From Anaerozeibacter quisquiliarum (GTDB lineage Bacteria; Bacillota; Clostridia; Christensenellales; Aristaeellaceae), in the NCBI GenBank assembly GCA_051162045.1, contig JBISDI010000062.1: 11,532 nucleotides of DNA; one strand, written 5' to 3'. Shown in pieces: positions 6,432-11,532 of this stretch. Position 1 is the first letter of the stretch. Each line of letters opens with the position of its first letter. A model generated the notes under the pieces. That model made no database searches, was not told the origin of the DNA, and saw only the letters and a list, made by a program, of their open reading frames with translations. A program made the translations under genes and the position numbers.

Positions 6432-7484
6432 TTATAGCTTCTTTTGCATCAGTTCGGGGTTGGCCGCGTACAGCAGCGCGTACTGGTCGCTGATGATGCC
6501 CTCCTTATACAGCCTGAGCAGGTCGGCGTCGAGCGCGATCATGCCCTGCGCCGCCCCGCCGTAGATCACGTTGTCGATTTGGTGGGTCTTGCCCTCACGG
6601 ATCATCGACTGGATCGCGGGCGTCACCATCATCACCTCAAACGCCGGATACAGGCCCCCGTCGGTCGTCGGCATGAGATGCTGCGACACCACGGCGCGCA
6701 GCACCAGCGACAGCTGCACCCGCACCTGCGCCTGCTGGTTGGCCGGGAAGGAATCGACGATGCGGTCGATGGTCTTGGCCGCGCCCACCGTGTGCAGCGA
6801 CGACAGCACCAGGTGCCCGGTCTCGGCGGCGGTGATCGCGGTTTGAGCGGTTTCGTAATCGCGCATCTCGCCCACCATGATTACGTCGGGCGCCTGACGC
6901 AGCGCGGCGCGCAGCGCAATCGAGAAGCTCTCGGTATCCGCGCCCACCTCGCGCTGGCTGATCACGCAGCGCTTGTGCGGGTGCAGGTACTCGATCGGGT
7001 CCTCGATCGTGATGATGTGACCGGCACGCTCGCTGTTGATCCGATCGATGATGCAGGCCAGCGTGGTGGTCTTGCCCGAGCCCGCCGCGCCGGTGACCAA
7101 CACCAACCCGTTGTTCTGTCGGTACAGGTCAACCACGGAGTCGGGCACGTGCATCTGTTCGGGGTCGGGCAGCCCGAACATCACCAGCCGCAGCGAGGCC
7201 GCCAGCGAGCCGCGCTGCCGATAGGCGCTGCACCTGAACCGACCGATGTCGCTAATCGAGAATGAAAAATCGTCGTCACCCTTGAGCGCCAACCGATCGA
7301 ATAGCCGCGGCGCGATGGCGTATGCCTGCCGGAGCAATTGCTCGGTGTCGGGCGGCGTCAGCTTGTCTCCGGGCACGGTCACAACCTGGCCGCGCACCTT
7401 GTACGTCACCGGCGCGCCCGGCACAATGAACACATCCGACCCGCCCAATTCCACGACCTTGGTCAACACATCCTGCAATCCCAC
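6432..7484 (-). CDS. pilT: PilT-type T4P/T2SS ATPase
   Basis: The protein has 350 residues, the normal length for PilT. It starts with GTG at 7484, with GAGGGGG 6 bases upstream. It is a cytoplasmic hexameric motor that in T4P systems drives pilus retraction against the PilC platform. Visible motifs: Walker A GAAGSGKTT (132-140; the usual GPTGSGKST is altered), Asp box TIEDPIEYLH (159-168), Walker B DVIMVGEMRD (200-209), His box TGHLVLSSLHT (222-232), and AIQSMIREGKTHQI (290-303), close to the AIRNLIRE motif of PilT retraction ATPases. The N-terminal domain (GGSDVFIVPGAPVTYKVRG) fits the PilT N-domain. It is the only ATPase of this family here and lies between the pilin-like genes and the regulator. 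Subfamily assignment to PilT rather than PilB rests on length and the AIRNLIRE-like motif; there is no zinc-binding tetracysteine of the PilB type. Confidence 0.93.
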   Translation of the reverse strand: MGLQDVLTKVVELGGSDVFIVPGAPVTYKVRGQVVTVPGDKLTPPDTEQLLRQAYAIAPRLFDRLALKGDDDFSFSISDIGRFRCSAYRQRGSLAASLRLVMFGLPDPEQMHVPDSVVDLYRQNNGLVLVTGAAGSGKTTTLACIIDRINSERAGHIITIEDPIEYLHPHKRCVISQREVGADTESFSIALRAALRQAPDVIMVGEMRDYETAQTAITAAETGHLVLSSLHTVGAAKTIDRIVDSFPANQQAQVRVQLSLVLRAVVSQHLMPTTDGGLYPAFEVMMVTPAIQSMIREGKTHQIDNVIYGGAAQGMIALDADLLRLYKEGIISDQYALLYAANPELMQKKL

Positions 7485-7537
7485 AGCGCATCCCCCTCGT
7501 CGCCCGTTTGTTCATAGCTACCCCGCCTGTAACCGGA

Positions 7538-8008
7538 TCAATCAGCCCCAAGCAACCCTTCGATCGGCTGATCCTCCCAAGTCATGTCGCCCTCGAGCGT
7601 CACCGATGTCACCCGGTAACGCTCGGCCGCGCCCGGCGGCAGGAGCTCCACCGCCATCACCAGCGCCCGCCCCGCGCCCGCGTCGGCCGTGAACCGCAGC
7701 ACATCGCCGACCGGCATCCAACCCTCTGGCAGGTTATGACGGACCGCCCCGAAATAGCCCTGCTCGTCCGCATGTTCCGCGCGCGCCGCAATCAGCGCGC
7801 TGTCGAGCGCCGCCAGCGCCCGCTGCGTGCGCGCGTCGGCATCATAATAGGAAGCAACCATCTCGCGGCTCCGCTCCGCCAGCCGGTAGTCGGCGCGCGC
7901 GCCGATCAGCGCCAGCAGCGAGAGCACCGTCAGACACAGCACCACCACGATCATGATTAGCGACGCCGCCCCCGGCCCGATGCGGTAGCGCTGCGCATTG
8001 CGAATCAT
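7538..8008 (-). CDS. Short single-span membrane protein of the pilus cluster (PilX-like minor component?)
   Basis: The protein has 156 residues. Its ATG at 8008 overlaps the TGA of the preceding gene as ATGA, and its own ribosome binding site is weak (AAGGCGGTGG), so translational coupling is likely. A short basic N-terminus (MIRNAQRYR) is followed by one hydrophobic span at about 14-36 (LIMIVVVLCLTVLSLLALIG) and an extracytoplasmic domain of about 120 residues rich in Ala. The topology fits a minor pilin or PilX/TadE-like assembly protein. There is no canonical G/FTLIE cleavage site: GPG at 11-13 precedes the span but position +5 is not Glu. The second half (residues 87-135) looks like a small beta-rich domain. 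I do not recognise a specific family; placement between pseudopilin-like genes and pilT is the main argument. Confidence 0.8.
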   Translation of the reverse strand: MIRNAQRYRIGPGAASLIMIVVVLCLTVLSLLALIGARADYRLAERSREMVASYYDADARTQRALAALDSALIAARAEHADEQGYFGAVRHNLPEGWMPVGDVLRFTADAGAGRALVMAVELLPPGAAERYRVTSVTLEGDMTWEDQPIEGLLGAD

Positions 8009-8415
8009 TCCGCCACCGCCTTATCCGGCACATACCAGCTCGCGGACAGGGATGTCAGCCGCTTCTCTCTGTCGTGCACCGACACCTCCACGCTCCACAG
8101 CCGTCCGGCCGGCAGCGCCTCGTCCGCCAGGTTAATCAAAATCTCCGGACTCCGGTCTGTTTTATTGGTCTTGCGCCAGCCGCCCGGCTCGGACGGCGCA
8201 AAACCGACCGAAGCCAAGTATTGTTCCGGTTCGTCGGACGCGCGCAACCCCTCGACCGCGTCCTGCGCGGCGAACAGCGCGCGGCCCAGCGCGCGCCCGG
8301 ACGCGCTGAGTTCCCCCGCCTTGAGGAACATGCCCAGCACGACGGCCCCCGACAGCGCGAAGAACAGCAGCACGATGATGATCTCAAGCAACAGCGACGA
8401 ACGGCCCTTGCTCAT
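8005..8415 (-). CDS. Pseudopilin-like protein with non-canonical prepilin site
   Basis: The protein has 136 residues. Its ATG at 8415 overlaps the upstream TGA (ATGA) and has AAAGGAG upstream. The N-terminus MSKGRSSLLLEIIIVLLFFA has the shape of a type IV prepilin: short basic leader, then SLLLE in place of FTLIE, with Glu at the +5 position, followed by a hydrophobic helix to about residue 31. The residue before the predicted cut is Ser rather than Gly, so processing by a prepilin peptidase is uncertain. The remaining 100 residues (GRALFAAQDAVEGLRAS, WSVEVSVHDREKRLTSLSASW) resemble the helix-plus-beta layout of minor pilins of the PilV/GspI type. It is probably a minor pilin of the same machine as the PilC-like and PilT-like proteins. 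Confidence 0.82.
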   Translation of the reverse strand: MSKGRSSLLLEIIIVLLFFALSGAVVLGMFLKAGELSASGRALGRALFAAQDAVEGLRASDEPEQYLASVGFAPSEPGGWRKTNKTDRSPEILINLADEALPAGRLWSVEVSVHDREKRLTSLSASWYVPDKAVAE

Positions 8416-8900
8416 GCCGTCGCTCCTTTCCGAGAGCGCAGCGCGACCTGCGCGCGGTAGACCCCCGAACCCGTGCCCACCTCAAAGGAGACGACGCCGT
8501 CTTTGAGCTCAGGCTTGAAGTAGTCCGCCGCCGCGAGCGGCTCGCCTTCCTCGAGCGGAATCTCGTCGTCCGCCGCCGCGAACAGCTCGTACAGCCGTCC
8601 TTGATGGCAGTAGATGCTGGTCTCATACCATTCGCCGTCGATGTCGTGGCGGATCACCAGCATGGGCACGCCGTCCTTCTCATCCACCCGAATCCGGTCG
8701 GCACAGTCGTTCATGCGCACCTTGTTGAGCGGGTAGTTGAGCAAGATGCGCTCCTCGGCAGAGAGCGCCGCGCGCTCGGTCACGGCGCGGTAGGCCCGCG
8801 CGCCCAGCAGCACGAGCAGCGTAGACAGCACGGCGAACGCGCCCAGCAGCGCGAAAATGAACACGCCCGATATGGCATGCGCCCTTTGCCGCCCGATCAC
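8412..8900 (-). CDS. Single-span membrane protein, DUF4860-like, T4P cluster
   Basis: The protein has 162 residues. It starts with GTG at 8900, overlapping the previous stop as GTGA, with AGGAGG 9 bases upstream. A short N-terminus (MIGRQRAHAISG) precedes a hydrophobic segment at about 11-34 (GVFIFALLGAFAVLSTLLVL), and the rest is an extracytoplasmic domain with two cysteines (66 and 98) that could form a disulfide. The overall pattern, including the ISGVFIFALLGAFA segment followed by an ARAYR-type turn, resembles the DUF4860 family of Firmicutes as I remember it; this was not searched. The function of that family is unknown; the gene order suggests a minor pilin or pilus-assembly role. Confidence 0.8.
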   Translation of the reverse strand: MIGRQRAHAISGVFIFALLGAFAVLSTLLVLLGARAYRAVTERAALSAEERILLNYPLNKVRMNDCADRIRVDEKDGVPMLVIRHDIDGEWYETSIYCHQGRLYELFAAADDEIPLEEGEPLAAADYFKPELKDGVVSFEVGTGSGVYRAQVALRSRKGATA

Positions 8901-9247
8901 TCTTCCGTACCTCCTGTGCCCGCCAGACCCCTCGCAATCACCCGGATGCCGGGCATGATGTTGGACGCAAACGCATCGTAGACGACCAGGCAGCGCTCCG
9001 CATCATAGCGAAGCCCGTAGTGTTCGCGCAGGTAGTCGAGCTTTTGAGGGTAGTGCCCCTCCACCGCATAGCAGGTCAGCGCGGCGCGCTTGACCGCGCC
9101 GTGCACCATTTGCAGCTGCCGCTCGTCCGCGCGCCGAGCGAAATTGCCCACGATGCCCATGACCAGCGCGAGGACCAGCGCGAACACCGCGACCGACGCG
9201 ATGATCCCCCGCGCCCCGCGCAAACGCGCGCCGACCGATGCCCGCAT
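8897..9247 (-). CDS. Pseudopilin-like membrane protein, T4P cluster
   Basis: The protein has 116 residues when started at the ATG at 9247, which has GGTGAGG 2 bases upstream and AAAGGCGG slightly further. An in-frame codon at 9355 would add 36 residues with no hydrophobic or conserved character and is rejected. The N-terminus is basic (MRASVGARLRGARG) and followed by a span at about 15-34 (IIASVAVFALVLALVMGIVG). ARG/IIASV resembles a prepilin cut site, but Glu at +5 is replaced by Val. After the span, a long amphipathic helix (ADERQLQMVHGAVKRAALTCYAV in part) leads into EGHYPQKLDYLREHYGL, a segment reminiscent of GspG/PilE pseudopilins (YP--L--L). Two cysteines (59, 86). It is the first of four overlapping membrane-protein genes. 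Confidence 0.8.
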   Translation of the reverse strand: MRASVGARLRGARGIIASVAVFALVLALVMGIVGNFARRADERQLQMVHGAVKRAALTCYAVEGHYPQKLDYLREHYGLRYDAERCLVVYDAFASNIMPGIRVIARGLAGTGGTEE

Positions 9248-9539
9248 GTCCTCACCGCCTTTCGCCCGCGCCCCTCTCTCGGGAGGCTTGGAGGGCCGAG
9301 GCCCTCCCTGTTCAATCATTTGTGCCGGCATAGCTAGGCAAATGGATTCCGGCAAAGGGCGAGAGTGCCCTTACTCCATTCGCAATGGCCGCCCCGCGCC
9401 GTTGGCGTGGCTGCTCGCGTGATGCCCTTCGGCATCGCTTGCGCATCGGGCTGACGCCCTCCGCAGGAAATTCAGCAATCCGGGTCCCCCGTTCCCCACC
9501 CACGCGAAGACGGCCGCAGCCGGATTCGCGTGACCAGCA
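9248..9539. repeat. 292-base intergenic region rich in inverted repeats
   Basis: No convincing gene is present between the platform gene and the pilin-like genes. Visible inverted repeats: GGAGGGCC/GGCCCTCC at 9290-9307; TGCCGG/CCGGCA at 9323-9354; AATGGA/TCCATT (9341-9346, 9375-9380) enclosing AAGGGC/GCCCTT (9355-9360, 9367-9372); GATGCC/GGCATC at 9421-9436; and CACGCGAA/TTCGCGTG at 9501-9532, which lies 8 bases past the stop of the platform gene. None is followed by a T-run on the minus strand, so intrinsic termination is not expected. They may be remnants of dispersed palindromic elements, or mRNA processing or stability structures. Confidence 0.55.
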
Positions 9540-10598
9540 TCATACGATACTGGAGATAATGCCCGCCATCGGCAGCATGACCGACAGCAGGATCGCGCCG
9601 ATTACGATCGACAGGAGCGCCACCAGCGTTGGCTCGATGATCGACACCAGCCGCGAGATGCCTTCGTCCACTTCTTCCTCATAGCGGTCGGCCACCTGCG
9701 CAAGGCTTATGTCCGCCTGCCCGGCCACGCAGCCGGTGCGGATCACGCGCATGCTGAGCCCATCGAACAGCGCGCACCGCTCGAGCGCGTCGGCGAAGGA
9801 CAGCCCCTCGGCCACATCCCGGCCCACCGCCTCCACACGCTGGCGCACCGCCTCGTCGCCTATGATGGCGGGCGTCATTTGCAGCGCCTCCTCGATCGGG
9901 AAACCGCTGCGCAGCATCATGGCCATCACCGAGGCGAACCGAGCGGCAAAGATACGCTCGCCGAGCTTTTTGAGCGGCGGGAACAGCCGAGACAGCGCGC
10001 GCAGCGCCTGCGACCTGAACCGCGTGCGCAGCAGGACGGCCGAGACCAGGATCAGCACCGCGGCCAAGCCGACCGCAACCATGACGCCCTTGCCGACGCC
10101 CATGCCGAGCTGCATCAGCGCGCCTGCCCCGCCCCCCACCGATAGGCCCATACCGCCGAGCGCCTGCTCGAAGATGGGCACCACCTTGAAGGTCAGCACG
10201 GCGATCACACAGGCCATCATGGCCATCAGCACCAGCGGGTAGGCCGTCGCGCTTTTCACGGCGCTGCGCACCTGCGCCTCGCGCCGGTAGTGCGCCGCCA
10301 GCGATTGACATACCTGCTCCAGCTTGCCGGTCCGCTCGCCGATGGTCGCCATCTCTACCATATATTTCGGAAAAATCCCGCTTTCTTTGAGTGCCTCGCC
10401 GAACAAGCCCCCTTCGGTCACGCGACGGCTGACGGCGGCGTAGGCTTCGCCGCCCCGCGCACCCCCGCAGGTCTGGCTGAGCGCCTCCAGGCCGTCGTGC
10501 AGCGGCATGCCCGCGCTCAGGATCAGCGCGATCTGGGCACAGAACGCGCTCGTCTCCTCAAGCGAAACGGCGGCGCGGCGGCTTTGTTCGATGGGCAT
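9540..10598 (-). CDS. pilC: Type IV pilus / type II secretion platform protein (PilC/GspF family)
   Basis: The protein has 352 residues, slightly short for PilC (around 400) because the N-terminal cytoplasmic extension is missing. Its ATG at 10598 follows GGAGGGGG. Two T2SSF domains are visible: the first at about 15-140 (FCAQIALILSAGMPLHDGLEAL, FPKYMVEMATIGERTGKLEQV), the second at about 217-340 (FAARFASVMAMMLRSGFPIEEAL, MRVIRTGCVAGQADISLAQVADRYEEEVDEGISRL). Hydrophobic spans lie at about 120-142, 171-190 and 318-345 (IEPTLVALLSIVIGAILLSV). It is the inner-membrane platform on which the cytoplasmic ATPase acts to move pilin subunits. It follows the transglutaminase-like gene by 37 bases and is separated from the pilin-like genes by a 292-base non-coding stretch. 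Confidence 0.92.
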   Translation of the reverse strand: MPIEQSRRAAVSLEETSAFCAQIALILSAGMPLHDGLEALSQTCGGARGGEAYAAVSRRVTEGGLFGEALKESGIFPKYMVEMATIGERTGKLEQVCQSLAAHYRREAQVRSAVKSATAYPLVLMAMMACVIAVLTFKVVPIFEQALGGMGLSVGGGAGALMQLGMGVGKGVMVAVGLAAVLILVSAVLLRTRFRSQALRALSRLFPPLKKLGERIFAARFASVMAMMLRSGFPIEEALQMTPAIIGDEAVRQRVEAVGRDVAEGLSFADALERCALFDGLSMRVIRTGCVAGQADISLAQVADRYEEEVDEGISRLVSIIEPTLVALLSIVIGAILLSVMLPMAGIISSIV

Positions 10599-10635
10599 GT
10601 CCGCTCTCCCCCTCCATCGTTAAATGATAGGTCGG

Positions 10636-11463
10636 CTAATAATAACGCTCGGCGGTGTACGTCTCGGGTTTGGCGCCGGTGATCGCGCCGGTCAGGTCGA
10701 TGCGCTTGAAGGCTCCGTCCACATAAACCTCGTTCCAGGCGTGGTAGTTCCGGTCGGCATAGCCGATCACGAGCTTCGTCGGGATGCCCTGGACGCGCAG
10801 CATGGCCGCGGCCAACGCCGCGATATCAAAGCATATGCCCTGGCCTTCCGACAACAACAGGTCCACGTCGGGCAGGTAGCCCTGCTCAACGGTCATGGCG
10901 CGCACGTAGTGATACCGGATGTTGCCGGCGATAAACTTGTAGACGGCACTCACCTTGTCCATATCGCCCGCAAGCCCCTCGCACAGCTCCAATGACTTGG
11001 CCACCGCCTGGCTGTCCTCGGTGTACCAGATGTACTGGTTGGGGCACAGGAACGGCGCGTGCTCGCGCATCTCCTTGACCGAGAACGAAACCGATGCCTT
11101 GGGCGCGTACCGCGAGCCCTTCACCTGCTCGTACAGCTGCAGCTTGTACTTGCCCGCACCCATCTGCAGCGAGTACACCTCGTAGTCGCCGCGCCCGTTC
11201 TGGTCGTACTGGTACGCGGTGTCGCCCTGAGCGACGCGGGCCTTGAGTTTCTTCTTGCTGGGCTTGTACTTGGCCATGATGTAACCATCTTCGGCATGGC
11301 TGGCGTCGACAACCGCGCCGCTCTTCTTGTAGGTCGTCTTGCCGGAGGCGTTCGGCCACACGGCCCCCTCCGCCCACACCCACAAGCCCGCGAGCAGCAG
11401 AGCCGCCATCGCGACCAGCGCGCAGGCGCGCCCGCAGCGCTTTCCCAGCTTATTGCGGTACAT
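10636..11463 (-). CDS. Secreted transglutaminase-like (cysteine-protease fold) protein
   Basis: The protein has 275 residues from the ATG at 11463, with GGAGG 8 bases upstream. The in-frame TTG at 11478 overlaps the ribosome binding site and lies at about the expected transcription start, so it is rejected. Residues of about 1-31 are a signal peptide or anchor (basic start, LVAMAALLLAGLWVWAEG). Residues of about 50-135 form a lysine-rich beta domain. Residues of about 165-260 match the transglutaminase-like core: Cys211 in EGQGICFDIA, His241 in NYHAWNEVYVDG and Asp256 in RIDLT form the expected catalytic triad. Such secreted bacterial proteins are proteases or cross-linking enzymes, and the substrate cannot be read from sequence. 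It is the first gene after the promoter and precedes the PilC-like gene, so it may act on pilus or wall proteins; that is inference. Confidence 0.88.
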   Translation of the reverse strand: MYRNKLGKRCGRACALVAMAALLLAGLWVWAEGAVWPNASGKTTYKKSGAVVDASHAEDGYIMAKYKPSKKKLKARVAQGDTAYQYDQNGRGDYEVYSLQMGAGKYKLQLYEQVKGSRYAPKASVSFSVKEMREHAPFLCPNQYIWYTEDSQAVAKSLELCEGLAGDMDKVSAVYKFIAGNIRYHYVRAMTVEQGYLPDVDLLLSEGQGICFDIAALAAAMLRVQGIPTKLVIGYADRNYHAWNEVYVDGAFKRIDLTGAITGAKPETYTAERYY

Positions 11464-11471
11464 GCCATAAT

Positions 11472-11476
11472 CCTCC
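11472..11476 (-). promoter_or_regulatory. Ribosome binding site deciding the start at 11463
   Basis: GGAGG on the minus strand is 8 bases before the ATG at 11463. The alternative TTG start at 11478 shares its last base with this region and would have no ribosome binding site of its own. Confidence 0.75.
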
Positions 11477-11484
11477 AATTATTG

Positions 11485-11513
11485 AGTATACCAATGATCG
11501 AAAGATTTTGCAA
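11485..11513 (-). promoter_or_regulatory. Sigma-A type promoter of the T4P-like operon
   Basis: On the minus strand TTGCAA (11513-11508) and TATACT (11490-11485) are separated by exactly 17 bases, a near-consensus vegetative promoter in a locally AT-rich stretch. Transcription would begin near 11478, giving a leader of only about 15 bases before the transglutaminase-like gene. No operator is recognisable in the remaining 19 bases of the window. Confidence 0.75.
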
Positions 11514-11532
11514 TAAGCGAGTGACGTTTATT

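Noticed and set aside
5175..6437. Plus-strand ORF of 420 codons opposite the SARP-like gene
   Set aside because: The minus frame shows winged-helix and BTAD motifs. The plus product is a His/Arg/Leu/Val-rich shadow without domains.
9248..9355. N-terminal extension of the first pseudopilin-like gene to 9355
   Set aside because: The extra 36 residues are Pro/Gly/Arg-rich and run through inverted repeats. The ATG at 9247 has a ribosome binding site and directly precedes the basic leader and membrane span.

Overview
The window is a GC-rich stretch in which every supported gene lies on the minus strand. Strong GGAGG-type ribosome binding sites, Gram-positive-style signal peptides, InlB-type surface repeats and a SARP/BTAD regulator beside type IV pilus (T4P) genes point to a Gram-positive Firmicute. 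A gut-type member of class Clostridia is most likely; this is inference, as no taxonomic marker gene is present.

Reading in the direction of transcription (high to low coordinates), the first block runs from a well-formed promoter at about 11485-11513 to a terminator at about 5084-5144. Its genes are, in order: a secreted transglutaminase-like protein; a PilC/GspF platform protein; four short single-span membrane proteins of pilin or pseudopilin type, joined to one another by 4-base ATGA/GTGA overlaps; a PilT-type ATPase; and a 402-residue SARP-like regulator with a degenerate GGDEF-like C-terminus. The tight packing suggests one operon for a reduced T4P-like machine and its regulator. No PilB-type extension ATPase, PilM/N/O proteins or prepilin peptidase is in view. 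A 292-base non-coding stretch full of inverted repeats (9248-9539) separates the platform gene from the pilin-like genes.

The second block (4961-1) encodes three exported proteins. The first is a 233-residue protein with an 18-base tandem repeat coding for a Pro/Glu/Gln/Thr linker and one C-terminal Ig-like domain. The second is a 411-residue protein with a Pro/Glu/Asp-rich linker, a bacterial SH3 domain, two nearly identical 60-residue repeats and a related Ig-like domain. The third is a large multi-repeat InlB B-type surface protein whose 3' end runs off the window at base 1. A long GC-rich inverted repeat that looks like a miniature mobile or REP-type element (3956-4084) lies between the first two. 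The third gene is preceded by a short, possibly translated leader ORF and by a small hairpin over its ribosome binding site.

The most coherent picture is a cell-surface locus: a pilus-like export or retraction machine with its own regulator, followed by secreted or wall-associated repeat proteins that could act at the surface. A functional link between the two blocks is inferred only from proximity and shared orientation. I saw no rRNA, tRNA, CRISPR array, transposase gene or plus-strand gene that I can support.
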